Positions 8,894 to 17,071 of a DNA stretch of 64,000 bases are shown here, piece after piece (position 1 is the stretch's first letter; each line of letters begins with the position of its first letter). Position numbers and translations under genes: made by a program. Location: NCBI RefSeq assembly GCF_003952385.1, contig NZ_CP034444.1, forward strand, positions 4,464,001 to 4,528,000, given 5' to 3'. The DNA comes from Mesorhizobium sp. M1D.F.Ca.ET.043.01.1.1. GTDB taxonomy: Bacteria; Pseudomonadota; Alphaproteobacteria; Rhizobiales; Rhizobiaceae. The notes below the pieces were generated by a model. It made no database searches and was not told where the DNA came from. It was given only the letters and a program-made list of their open reading frames with translations.

Positions 8894-9102
8894 GATCCAT
8901 CCTCCCTGGCTGTCTTTTTTGGCGCCATGCAGCCGACAGCAGGCATGACGGCGCAAGCTGGCTCCTCCACCAACCCGCTCGATATGACTACTATCCATGC
9001 GTTGATCAGATGGTCAACGGAAAAATAGATTTTTTGTTGACATATCTTATTTTTTGGAAAATCCTTGCCTCAACAAGCAGCACACTGTGAGCGAGGAAAC
9101 GC
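8894..9102. promoter_or_regulatory. Divergent promoter region with GTTGA/TCAAC inverted repeat
   Basis: This gap separates two divergent operons. It contains GTTGA (9001-9005) and TCAAC (9014-9018) as an inverted repeat with an 8-base spacer. The AT-rich palindrome at 9021-9035, listed separately, follows within three bases. A TTGACA hexamer overlaps the end at 9037-9042. GntR regulators of the FadR type often bind short dyads of this kind, so the GntR protein encoded at 24288 is a candidate; that is inference. Confidence 0.5.
9021..9036. promoter_or_regulatory. Shared AT-rich palindrome, copy 1
   Basis: AAAAATAGATTTTTTG, ending 67 bases before the FAH-family start codon. One mismatch separates it from the perfect palindrome AAAAATATATTTTT at 20991. 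TATC follows at 9043-9046. The same arrangement recurs at 14850 and 20991, in each case about 60-70 bases upstream of a plus-strand start codon, which points to a common regulator of the locus. Confidence 0.55.
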
Positions 9103-9990
9103 ATGCGCTTTGTAAGGTTCGAATTGGGGGGTCAACGAGGCTTGGCCGTGGAAAGGGCGGGTCGGCTGCGCGGCTCGATTGCTGCCGGCTCGGATCGCAC
9201 GCTCGACCTGGAGCATCTGATAGCCGAAGGTCCGGAGGAATTGTTGCGCGTGGGCCATAAGCTCGCCGAGGGCGCGGAATTTGATCCCGATGCCGTCACT
9301 TTTCTTCCGCCTTTGGCGCGGCCGCCGAAGATCATTTGCGTTGGGCTGAACTATGCCGACCATACCAAGGAGTCGCCATACGAACAGCCGAATTACCCGA
9401 CGCTGTTTGCTCGCTTCGCCACCACGCTGGTGGGTCACAACCAGCCGATCGTGCGGCCGCTTGCCTCGACCAGCCTCGATTTCGAAGGCGAGATGGTGGT
9501 TGTGATAGGGCGGGGCGGTCGCCACATCCCGAAGTCGCGCGCCCATGACCACGTGATCGGCTATTCGATCTTCAACGAAGGATCGGTCCGTGAATACCAG
9601 TTCAAGTCACCGCAATGGACAGTGGGCAAGAATTTCGATTCCACAGGCGGCTTCGGCCCCGCGCTGGTGACTGCCGATGAAGTGCCGGCCGGCGGCAAGG
9701 GGCTGAGGCTCGAGACGCGGCTCAACGATGTGGTCGTCCAATCGGCGACCACGGACGACATGCTCTTCGATGTCGCCACCCTCATCGAGACGATCAGCGA
9801 GGCGATCACGCTCGAAGCCGGCGACCTGATCGTCAGCGGCACCCCCGCCGGCATCGGATGGGCCCGCAATCCGCGACTGTTGATGAAGGACGGCGACAAG
9901 TGCGAAGTCTCGATCGAGGGGCTTGGAAAGCTGGTCAATCCGATCCGCGACGAAGTTCGCCGTGAGGACATGGCCGGTAAGGCCGCCTGA
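9103..9990 (+). CDS. Fumarylacetoacetate hydrolase (FAH) family protein
   Basis: 295 residues. A short N-terminal domain is followed by the FAH fold from about residue 75: ICVGLNYADHTKE, the metal-binding DFEGEMVVVIG, GKNFDSTGGFGPALV and VSGTPAGIG near the C-terminus. The family includes fumarylacetoacetase, 2-oxo-acid hydratases/decarboxylases and 2,4-diketo-3-deoxy-sugar-acid hydrolases, all using a divalent metal to act on 2-oxo or 2,4-dioxo acids. In a locus with a sugar-type importer, SDRs and TIM-barrel isomerases, a role in cleaving a dioxo acid at the end of a sugar-acid or aromatic route is plausible but not proven. First gene of the plus-strand operon reaching 13858. Confidence 0.85.
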   Translation: MRFVRFELGGQRGLAVERAGRLRGSIAAGSDRTLDLEHLIAEGPEELLRVGHKLAEGAEFDPDAVTFLPPLARPPKIICVGLNYADHTKESPYEQPNYPTLFARFATTLVGHNQPIVRPLASTSLDFEGEMVVVIGRGGRHIPKSRAHDHVIGYSIFNEGSVREYQFKSPQWTVGKNFDSTGGFGPALVTADEVPAGGKGLRLETRLNDVVVQSATTDDMLFDVATLIETISEAITLEAGDLIVSGTPAGIGWARNPRLLMKDGDKCEVSIEGLGKLVNPIRDEVRREDMAGKAA

Positions 9991-10086
9991 TCGAAAGCCG
10001 GAAGCAACGCTCCGGAAAACTGCACAACCAGCGTTGCTGCGCCTGCGTGGCGCACGGGCGCGAAGCAACCACTGCCTGAGGGATCG

Positions 10087-10887
10087 ATGGACACCGGATT
10101 GAAGGGAAAGACCGTGCTCATAACGGGCGCGGCAAGCGGCATAGGCAGGGCGACGGCGCTCGCGTTTGCCAGGGAGGGGGCGGACCTGCGGCTCATCGAT
10201 ATGGACGCGGCGGGCCTGGAGAAGACGGCTGCATCAGCCTCAGCGACGGGCGTGGGCATCACGCTTGCGGTCGCCGATCTATCGTCGGCGCAAGGCGTTG
10301 GACAGGGGATTGCCGACGTGTTCCCGGCCGGGAACGGCAAACTGGATGTCCTGGTCAACAATGTCGGCATTGTCGACGCGCAGCCGTTCGATCTGCTGAC
10401 CGACGCACACTGGCAACGCACATTCGATGTCAATTTCCTCAGCAATATCCGCATGACGCGCGCCCTGCTGCCTCGGCTGCGTGAAAGCCGCGGCGCGATC
10501 GTCAACAACACGTCCGATCTCGCCCGCCAGCCTGAGACCATTCCAGCCGACTATGCCGCCTTAAAGACCGCTCTGGTGAGCATCACCAAAAGCCTGGCAC
10601 GCGCCGAGGCCCCCCACGTGCGGGTGAATGCGGTCGCGCCTGGGCCGGTCTGGAGCCCTCTGTGGTCCCGGCCGGGAGGGTTTGCGGACAAGCTTGCGGA
10701 GGTTCATGGCATGCCGCCGCGCCAGGCGGTCGACCATGAAATGAAACTTCGGCAACTGCCGCTTGAGCGCATGGGCGAACCTGAGGAGGTTGCCGACATC
10801 ATCGTCTTCCTCGCCTCGGAGCGGGCATCCTTCGTCACATCATCGGTTTGGGGCGTCGATGGCGGCTCGATCCGCAATCTGTTCTAG
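10087..10887 (+). CDS. SDR-family oxidoreductase
   Basis: 266 residues. The cofactor motif TGAASGIG is at residues 14-21, NNVG is found in place of NNAG, and the catalytic Tyr-x-x-x-Lys is DYAALKT after the Ser/Thr of NNTSDLA. The proline-containing stretch VNAVAPGPVWSPLWSRPGGF is typical of an SDR subgroup with a long substrate loop. The C-terminal VDGGSIRNLF closes the gene. It lies 96 bases after the FAH-family gene and 10 bases before an MDR reductase. Together they look like consecutive redox steps of one pathway. Substrate unknown. Confidence 0.83.
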   Translation: MDTGLKGKTVLITGAASGIGRATALAFAREGADLRLIDMDAAGLEKTAASASATGVGITLAVADLSSAQGVGQGIADVFPAGNGKLDVLVNNVGIVDAQPFDLLTDAHWQRTFDVNFLSNIRMTRALLPRLRESRGAIVNNTSDLARQPETIPADYAALKTALVSITKSLARAEAPHVRVNAVAPGPVWSPLWSRPGGFADKLAEVHGMPPRQAVDHEMKLRQLPLERMGEPEEVADIIVFLASERASFVTSSVWGVDGGSIRNLF

Positions 10888-10897
10888 GAGCAGCCGG

Positions 10898-11911
10898 ATG
10901 AAGGCAGTCGGATTCACCAAGGCCGGGCCCGTCGACGCGCCGGATGCGCTTATCGATGTCGAACTGTCCCGACCGAGCGAATTGCAGGATCGCGACCTTC
11001 TGGTCGAAGTAAGGGCCATTTCGGTCAATCCGCTCGACGCCAAGCTCAGGCGCATAGCCGACCCGGGCGGTGCGCTCAAAGTACCCGGCTACGACGCCGC
11101 CGGGGTCGTTGTGGCGGGGGGCTCGAAGGTGGCGAACTTCAAGACAGGCGATGCCGTGTTTTACGCCGGCTCGGTCGTTCGCCAGGGCAGCTATGCAGAA
11201 TACCAGCTTGTGGATGAGCGGATCGTCGCGGCGATGCCGAGGAGTCTCGATTTTGCGCAGGCGGCGGCCTTGCCGCTGACCACGCTGGCAAGCTGGGAGC
11301 TTCTGTTCGACAGGCTTGGCGCCCGTCCCAAACCGGCCTCTGATGGACGTACCCTGCTGATTGTCGGCGGCGCCGGTGGGACCGGTTCCATGGCGATCCA
11401 GCTCGCGCGCGCCTTGACCGATTTGACGGTGATCGCGACGGCGTCCCGGCCGGAGACGGCAGACTGGTGCCGGGAACTCGGCGCCGCCCATGTGATCGAC
11501 CACCGGCAGCCGCTGAAACCACAGGTGGAGGCGCTGGGCTTCAAGGGCGTGGATCTCGTCATGGCCCTGGCCCAGACGCCTCGCCATCAGAGCCAGTTCG
11601 TGGATCTGGTTCAGCCGTTCGGGTCGATCGGCGTTCTCGATGATCCCGATCCGTTTCCGCTCGCTACGTTGAAAACAAAGTGCATCACTGTGCATATGCA
11701 TTCAATGATGGCGCGGCCGGTCTTTCAGCGCCCGGACATGGCCGAGCAGGGCGCAATTCTGCGCAAGCTGGCGCAGCTCGTCGATGCAGGGCAGGTGCGA
11801 ACCACGCTGGCGCGGCGCCTGGGGCCGGCCTCGGCGAACGCGCTGATCCAGGCCCACCGGGATATCGAGGCCGGTTCCGTGAACGGCAAGATTGTATTCG
11901 AAGGTTTTTGA
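10898..11911 (+). CDS. Zinc-independent MDR oxidoreductase (quinone oxidoreductase-like, ZADH family)
   Basis: 337 residues from ATG 10898, preceded by TAGGAGCAG, which overlaps the SDR stop. N-terminal GroES-like half (VKAISVNPLDAKLRR-type stretch near residue 45, GYDAAGVV) and a Rossmann half with IVGGAGGTGSMAIQLAR near residue 155. No Cys/His zinc ligands of alcohol dehydrogenases are present, so it belongs with the zinc-independent reductases of the QOR/ZADH2 group that reduce activated double bonds or quinones with NADPH. It is in a tight run with the SDR upstream and the TIM-barrel gene 41 bases downstream. Confidence 0.82.
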   Translation: MKAVGFTKAGPVDAPDALIDVELSRPSELQDRDLLVEVRAISVNPLDAKLRRIADPGGALKVPGYDAAGVVVAGGSKVANFKTGDAVFYAGSVVRQGSYAEYQLVDERIVAAMPRSLDFAQAAALPLTTLASWELLFDRLGARPKPASDGRTLLIVGGAGGTGSMAIQLARALTDLTVIATASRPETADWCRELGAAHVIDHRQPLKPQVEALGFKGVDLVMALAQTPRHQSQFVDLVQPFGSIGVLDDPDPFPLATLKTKCITVHMHSMMARPVFQRPDMAEQGAILRKLAQLVDAGQVRTTLARRLGPASANALIQAHRDIEAGSVNGKIVFEGF

Positions 11912-11952
11912 GGCGCCATTGCTTCGCGCCTGGCTGCGACAAGGAGGAGAGT

Positions 11953-12843
11953 ATGGACAAGTCGTCGACGATCATGTGGGTGGGAACGGTGCGGTCGCTG
12001 CCGCTGAAGGAGCAGCTGCGCGCCTCGCGGCTGGCAGGCTGCGATGCCATCTCCATCACGCCATGGCATTATTGCCGCTGGCTTGCTGACGGCATCACGA
12101 CGAAGGACATGCTGCTCATGGCGGATGACGAGGGGGTGAAGCTCACCCAGCTCGATCCCTATTCGCGCTGGGCAACGCACTGGCTGCCCGACAATCTCGA
12201 TCCGGCCGCGTTTTCGCTCGGCTTTTTCGGCTTTGACGAAGACGACTTCTTTCGTATCGGCGAGGCGCTTCGTGTCGACTCCATGAGCTGCATCATCACC
12301 TGTCCGGAAAGCCAGGTCTCGATCGATCAGCTCGTCGAAGGCTTTATCAGGACCTGTGACCGGGCAGCCGGCCTGGGCTGGCGCTGCGACCTCGAATTCA
12401 TCCCGTTCTGGGGCCTTCCCGACCTTGAGACAGCCTGGAAGATCATCAAGACCGCGGATCGCGACAACAGCGGCCTTGTATTCGACTTCTGGCACTATCT
12501 GCGCGGAAAGCCTGACCCGGCGCTGCTCGACACGATCCCCGGCGACAAGATCTCCACCGTGCAGATCGCCGATGCCGATGCAAAGCTGAGGCCGGGCCTG
12601 TCGCTGCTGAACGACTGCATCTTCCATCGCGTGGACGCCGGCACTGGCGGCTTCCCGGTGGTCGAGCTGCTCCAGCAACTTCACCGCATCGGCGGGCTCA
12701 ACCGTTACGGACCTGAGACCTTCTCCGGACTCTACGACACGCTGTCGGCCGAGGAGATCGGCAACCGGAGCCGGGTCGCGCTCGCCAATGTCTTCGACAA
12801 GGCGGGTATTCCGCATCGTTTCGGCACGGCCGAAGCCGCCTGA
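11953..12843 (+). CDS. Sugar phosphate isomerase/epimerase-like TIM-barrel protein (first copy)
   Basis: 296 residues, ATG 11953 with AAGGAGGAGA just upstream. The sequence fits the xylose-isomerase-like TIM barrel (AP_endonuc_2 type). Likely metal-binding acids and histidines are seen in DLEFIPFWGLPD, LVFDFWHYLRG and VQIADADAK. This fold covers hydroxypyruvate isomerase, tagatose/inosose epimerases and dehydratases such as inosose or 3-dehydroshikimate dehydratase. It is clearly related to the next gene: LEF-PFWG, VFDFWH / VDVWHF and YGPETFSG / VGPEVFSL correspond. A specific reaction cannot be given. Confidence 0.82.
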   Translation: MDKSSTIMWVGTVRSLPLKEQLRASRLAGCDAISITPWHYCRWLADGITTKDMLLMADDEGVKLTQLDPYSRWATHWLPDNLDPAAFSLGFFGFDEDDFFRIGEALRVDSMSCIITCPESQVSIDQLVEGFIRTCDRAAGLGWRCDLEFIPFWGLPDLETAWKIIKTADRDNSGLVFDFWHYLRGKPDPALLDTIPGDKISTVQIADADAKLRPGLSLLNDCIFHRVDAGTGGFPVVELLQQLHRIGGLNRYGPETFSGLYDTLSAEEIGNRSRVALANVFDKAGIPHRFGTAEAA

Positions 12844-12988
12844 CATCGGCTGCAAGTTGACCGACGGCGTTGCGGTCCACTCATCGGGTGATGAAGAGGC
12901 TGCCCCCGTCACGGCGTCGACCGGCGCGGCATTCCGCCGTGGCTGGCGGGAATCTGCGACGCCAGGAAAAGACAAGCGAGGGATTGTG

Positions 12989-13858
12989 ATGACTGCACCT
13001 GTCGATTTCGTCTTCTGGCCCGCCTCCGCGCGCGCACATGGGTTTCGGGGGCATGTGGAAGCCGCGAGGGCAGGCGGCTTTACCGCTCTTGCCATCGCGC
13101 CCGAAACCTACCTCGATGCACTGGAGTCGGGGCTTACTCCATCGGACATGAAGGCGATGGCCGCCGATGTCGGCGCTCCGTTGCGCTACCTGGATTCGCT
13201 CACCGACTGGGCGCCCATCCGAGTCCCTGCCGAATGTTCGCCGGAGCTGCGCGCCCGCTTCGACGTCAGCACCGATCACTCTTTTCGCATGTGTGAGAAA
13301 CTCGGTTTGACGTCGATCCTGGCGGTTGCCGGTTATGACAAGGGAACGGTTGAGCTCTCCCGGCTGATCGATGGGTTCGGGCGGCTCTGCGAGCGCGCCA
13401 AGGCGCAGGGTTACTGGATCGATCTTGAATTCATGCCGTTCTGGGGAATGCCCAATCTTTCCGATGCCTGGGCGATCGTCAGCGGCGTTAATCCATCCAA
13501 TGCCGGCATCCTTGTCGACGTATGGCACTTTTCCAAGGGCGCATACGAGCTCGACCTGCTCAAGAGCCTGCCGGCCAGGCACCTGGCTGGAATGCAGATC
13601 GATGACGGCGTGCGGCGGCAGGTGGGCAATTCGCTCTTCGACGATACGATCAACTATCGGAATTTCCCGGGAGAGGGTGAATTCGACGTCGTGGAGATCA
13701 TCAAGATCGTCGCGGGCAAAGGCAACCTCCGCCATGTCGGCCCCGAAGTCTTCTCGCTGGAAGCCGACGCGCTGTCGGCGACAGAGGCTGGAGAGCGTTC
13801 GGGAGATACCTCCCGCAAGGTACTGGCCGAGGCCGGCGTGAGGCTGGCAACAGCCTGA
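12989..13858 (+). CDS. Sugar phosphate isomerase/epimerase-like TIM-barrel protein (second copy)
   Basis: 289 residues from ATG 12989; GGGATTGTG lies upstream. Same fold and same motifs as the preceding gene: IDLEFMPFWGMPN, ILVDVWHFSKG, GMQIDDGVRR and HVGPEVFSLEA, with the acidic and His residues expected to bind the divalent metal. The two are diverged paralogs rather than a recent duplication, so they may catalyse successive steps or form a heteromer. The 145 bases between them show no gene. Last gene of the plus-strand operon; a short hairpin follows before the convergent NmrA-like gene. Confidence 0.82.
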   Translation: MTAPVDFVFWPASARAHGFRGHVEAARAGGFTALAIAPETYLDALESGLTPSDMKAMAADVGAPLRYLDSLTDWAPIRVPAECSPELRARFDVSTDHSFRMCEKLGLTSILAVAGYDKGTVELSRLIDGFGRLCERAKAQGYWIDLEFMPFWGMPNLSDAWAIVSGVNPSNAGILVDVWHFSKGAYELDLLKSLPARHLAGMQIDDGVRRQVGNSLFDDTINYRNFPGEGEFDVVEIIKIVAGKGNLRHVGPEVFSLEADALSATEAGERSGDTSRKVLAEAGVRLATA

Positions 13859-13866
13859 CACCTGGG

Positions 13867-13884
13867 CCGGACAAAACGGTCCGG
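13867..13884. terminator. Short hairpin between convergent genes
   Basis: CCGGAC (13867-13872) and GTCCGG (13879-13884) form a 6-bp GC stem with a 6-base AAAACG loop. It sits in the 37-base gap between the stop codons of the TIM-barrel gene (+) and the NmrA-like gene (-). No long T-run follows on either strand, so it would be a weak or factor-dependent terminator. Confidence 0.4.
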
Positions 13885-13895
13885 ACGCTCGCATG

Positions 13896-14777
13896 CTATC
13901 CTGTCTTTCGTTCCGCCGCGAAGCGGCGGGCGAAATCCTCGAAGGCGGCGGGCTCGCGGCCGAGGATCATCGATGCCGCCGCCGGATTGCCACCCGGCAG
14001 ACCGAAGCGGTCATAATGCCGGCACATCGCCGCATAGATCCGAAGGTAGTCCTCCGGAAAGCGGCCGCGGTTGCGGCGTCGCCATTCCGCCGGTGCATAG
14101 CGCGACGCCCGAACCGGCTTGCCCAAAAGTCCGGTCAGCACCTTCGCCATGCCGGCGTGTGAAAGCGGCTCGCCGCCAACCAGTTCATACGTGCCCCCGA
14201 TGTAGCGCTCTGTCGTGAGCACGACCGCCGCCGCCTCGGCCAGATCGGCGAGATCCACCATCGCCATGGGAAGGTCTGTCCGGTAGGGGCGTTCATAGAT
14301 GCCCTCGGTTTCGATCTTCGGCCATTCGAGCGCGATGTTCTGCATGTACATCGCCGGCTGGAGGATGGTGTAGGGCAGGCCGGATTCGATCAGCATCTCC
14401 TCCAGCCGAAGCTTCTGCCGGTGGTGGATCATGGTTCGGCATTGCGAATGGAAGACCGAATGAAGGACGAAATGCCTTAGACCGGCGGCGCGGGCGGCCG
14501 CGATGATGTTGGCTCCCAACGCTATCTCGCGGTCATTGAAACGCGGTCCGATATGGTAGAGCCGCGCAACTCTCGATACTGCGCTATCGAGCGACGAGCG
14601 ATCCCCGAGATCGGCAACTGCGACCTCATGCGCGCCTGCAGCGCGAAGGCTGTCTTCTCCCGCCAGCGTGCGGGTCATGGCGCGAACGCGCGCTCCGCGC
14701 GCGGCAAGCGCGGCGATCACCGCTTTGCCTGTCCGCCCCGTGGCGCCTGTGACAAGCACGGTTTCTCCTGTTCCCAT
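13896..14777 (-). CDS. NmrA-family NAD(P)-binding protein (atypical SDR)
   Basis: 293 residues. It begins with VLVTGATGRTGKAVIAAL, the N-terminal NAD(P)-binding motif of NmrA/atypical SDR proteins. Arg in RAMTR after the second strand suggests NADP. Other family features are HIGPRFNDREIALGANII, HFVLHSVFHSQ, LPYTILQPAMYMQN and the late GRFPEDYLRIYAAM. Members are NAD(P)H:quinone reductases, reductases of phenylpropanoids, or redox sensors. It is divergent from the ABC transporter operon, and the gap carries copy 2 of the shared AT-rich palindrome. Confidence 0.8.
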   Translation of the reverse strand: MGTGETVLVTGATGRTGKAVIAALAARGARVRAMTRTLAGEDSLRAAGAHEVAVADLGDRSSLDSAVSRVARLYHIGPRFNDREIALGANIIAAARAAGLRHFVLHSVFHSQCRTMIHHRQKLRLEEMLIESGLPYTILQPAMYMQNIALEWPKIETEGIYERPYRTDLPMAMVDLADLAEAAAVVLTTERYIGGTYELVGGEPLSHAGMAKVLTGLLGKPVRASRYAPAEWRRRNRGRFPEDYLRIYAAMCRHYDRFGLPGGNPAAASMILGREPAAFEDFARRFAAERKTG

Positions 14778-14849
14778 GGCCGAATCCTCCTATCGGTTGC
14801 GCAGGTATCGATTATCACTTTTCCTTTTAGATAATTTATTAGTCTTTAC

Positions 14850-14864
14850 AAAATAGATTTTTTG
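14850..14864. promoter_or_regulatory. Shared AT-rich palindrome, copy 2
   Basis: AAAATAGATTTTTTG, identical over 15 bases to copy 1 at 9021. It ends 69 bases before the GTG start of the ABC binding-protein gene. TATC follows at 14873-14876. It lies in the gap between the NmrA-like gene and the transporter operon, so it could act on either or both. Confidence 0.55.
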
Positions 14865-14933
14865 AGGAAATGTATCCTCTGCAGGGCCGTAGAGGACGGC
14901 CCGTCGCATGAACACGATCATCGGGAGGATGAA

Positions 14934-16016
14934 GTGAAACTGCTGAAAAGGATTTCAGCCGCGGTAGTGGCGGCTGTGGCAATCGCCGTTGGCCCTATGG
15001 CCGGCCACGGCGCAATGGCCCAAGAAAAACCAAAGACCATCTATCTGGCCGTCGGGACGACCAGCAGCGAGTATTGGCAGGAAGTCATCTGGGGCGCGGA
15101 GCAGGTGGCAAACTCCGTCGGCGCCAAGCTCGAGGTCTACGAGAGCGGGTTCGACGGCCAGAAGCACATGCAGCAATTGGGGGCGATACTTGCAGCCGGC
15201 TGCGAAGGCTGCGCATTCGCCTGGTTCCCGGACTCGACCGCTTTCACCAAGGCATTCGTCGAGCGGGCGGAAGCCGGCGGCGCTTTCATGACGACGATGT
15301 GGAATCGTCCTGAGGAGATCCATCCCTGGGATACGGCTTCCGATGCATGGATCGCCAACATTTCCTTCGACGGTGTCGATTCCGGCTATCAGAACGGCAT
15401 GGCGCTGTGCAAGGCGATTGGCGGCAAGGGCGGCATCGCGGTCCTCAAAGGGACGCCGGACAATCCGCCGTCGAAGCAGCGGGAGATCGGCCTCCTGAAG
15501 GCGGTCTCGGAATGCCCCGGCATGACGATCCTCGACACCCAGATCGGCAATTGGGGGCAGACGGAAGGTCAAAACATCACCCGTACATGGATTGCGCGCT
15601 ACGGGGACCAGTTGAAGGGTGTCTTCGCGCAAAATGACGGCATGGCGCTCGGCGCGGTCGCGGCGCTGCGCGAGAAGGGCCTGGTGGGCAAGGTCCCTGT
15701 CACCGGCTCCGACGGATCCAGCGACGTGCTGAAGCTGATCAAATCCGGCGAGATGCTGTCCAGCATGCGGATCAGCTCGCAATTGCACGGAGCCGTGGCG
15801 GCAGCTCTTGCCTACGCGGTGGCCTCGGGAGACCTCAAGATCGGCGACCTGGCGCAGGCTCAGCGCGACTTCTACCTGGTGCAAACGCTTGCGACCAAGG
15901 ACAATGTCGATGCGATGCTCTCGGCCCAGCCGAATCCGGCCGACTTCTCCTATGACGCGTTGAAGAAGAATTTCTGGGCCCGGTCAAAGGGTCAGATCCC
16001 GGTCGGCGTGAACTGA
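14934..16016 (+). CDS. Periplasmic sugar-binding protein of an RbsB-type ABC importer
   Basis: 360 residues from a GTG start at 14934, chosen because GGGAGG is 6 bases upstream and because it gives a proper signal peptide: KLLKR, a hydrophobic stretch AAVVAAVAIAVGP and a cleavage site at AMA-QEK. The mature protein has the two-lobe periplasmic-binding (Peripla_BP_4) pattern: IYLAVGTTSSEYWQEVIWGA, VFAQNDGMALGAVAALREKG and GSDGSSDVLKLIKSGEM. It is followed by permease, ATPase and second permease genes, so this is the ligand-binding part of a complete importer. The ligand is probably a sugar, polyol or related small molecule. Confidence 0.88.
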   Translation: MKLLKRISAAVVAAVAIAVGPMAGHGAMAQEKPKTIYLAVGTTSSEYWQEVIWGAEQVANSVGAKLEVYESGFDGQKHMQQLGAILAAGCEGCAFAWFPDSTAFTKAFVERAEAGGAFMTTMWNRPEEIHPWDTASDAWIANISFDGVDSGYQNGMALCKAIGGKGGIAVLKGTPDNPPSKQREIGLLKAVSECPGMTILDTQIGNWGQTEGQNITRTWIARYGDQLKGVFAQNDGMALGAVAALREKGLVGKVPVTGSDGSSDVLKLIKSGEMLSSMRISSQLHGAVAAALAYAVASGDLKIGDLAQAQRDFYLVQTLATKDNVDAMLSAQPNPADFSYDALKKNFWARSKGQIPVGVN

Positions 16017-16024
16017 GCCGCACC

Positions 16025-17071
16025 ATGACCCAGGCGCAATTGCACGCCCACGACACCAGCGCAATGGCTTCCCCGCGACGCGGGGAAGCCGGAATGCAAC
16101 GGCGATCTGGGCACACCGGACTCGGTGTCTTGAAATCGGCCGGCCCCATAGTGTCGCTGCTTGCAATGGTTCTGGTGTTCGCCAGCCTGACCCCGAATTT
16201 CGTTTCGGCAGCCAATTTGCAGGCGATCCTGGAGTCGGCGGCGGTTCCCGCCGTGGTCGCAATCGGGATGACTTTCGTGCTGGTGCAAGGTTCGATCGAC
16301 CTGTCGGGCGAGGGAGTGGCTCCGCTCGCCAACATCCTGCTTTCAATCCTAATCGCGAACAGCGTCACGGCACATGACCTTGGCGCGGGTGCGATCGCGG
16401 TCGCTCTGGCCGCGGGCCTGGCCGTCGGTGCTCTCAACGGGATCCTGTATGCCCATCTGCGGATGCCGTCGCTCATCGTCACGCTTGCGATGTGGTTGAT
16501 CACGCTCGGCCTGGCGGCTTTGCTCTTTCCCTCGAGGCAGCCGCAAATCCTCGACGGCGGCTTTGTCGGATTGGCCCTGCACAAACATCTAGGCCTAAGC
16601 GCGCTGGTGTACCTGGCCATGGCGCTCGCTCTCGTCGCCTTCATTGTCGAGCGGCGCACCAAGCTTGGCCGTATCGGCTTTGCCATCGGCGCCGACGAGG
16701 CGCTTGTCCGTTTGGCCGGCGTGAACGTGAACGTCTACAAGGTCGGCGCCTTTGCCATCTGCGGATGCCTGACCGGATTGGCCGGCATCTTGACCGCGGC
16801 GCAGATCGGCGTCGGCAATCCCCTGGCGGGAGAGGGGCTGCTCTTCCCCGGAATTGCCGCTTGCGTGATCGGCGGCACGTTGCTGTCCGGCGGCCGGGGC
16901 GGCGTGCTGCATTCGCTCGTCGGCGTCCTTGTTCTCGTCACGCTGCGCAACGGGCTCGTGCAGACGGGAGCCAACCCTCTGCTGCAGAAAGCCATCGAAG
17001 GGGTGGTGATCGTCGTCGCGGTCGCCGCGTCCACCTGGCACCTGCGGCGCAAGACCAGAGTGGTAAAATGA
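16025..17071 (+). CDS. RbsC-type ABC transporter permease (first)
   Basis: 348 residues with about eight to ten hydrophobic segments after a ~35-residue polar N-terminus. Family features are VAIGMTFVLVQGSIDLSGEGVA near residue 80, GALNGILYAHLRMPSLIVTLA, GADEALVRLAGVNVNVYK and the C-terminal GGRGGVLHSLVGVLVLVTL. Such proteins (BPD_transp_2) form the inner-membrane channel of sugar importers. It begins 8 bases after the binding-protein stop and overlaps the ATPase gene by four bases (ATGA). Confidence 0.87.
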   Translation: MTQAQLHAHDTSAMASPRRGEAGMQRRSGHTGLGVLKSAGPIVSLLAMVLVFASLTPNFVSAANLQAILESAAVPAVVAIGMTFVLVQGSIDLSGEGVAPLANILLSILIANSVTAHDLGAGAIAVALAAGLAVGALNGILYAHLRMPSLIVTLAMWLITLGLAALLFPSRQPQILDGGFVGLALHKHLGLSALVYLAMALALVAFIVERRTKLGRIGFAIGADEALVRLAGVNVNVYKVGAFAICGCLTGLAGILTAAQIGVGNPLAGEGLLFPGIAACVIGGTLLSGGRGGVLHSLVGVLVLVTLRNGLVQTGANPLLQKAIEGVVIVVAVAASTWHLRRKTRVVK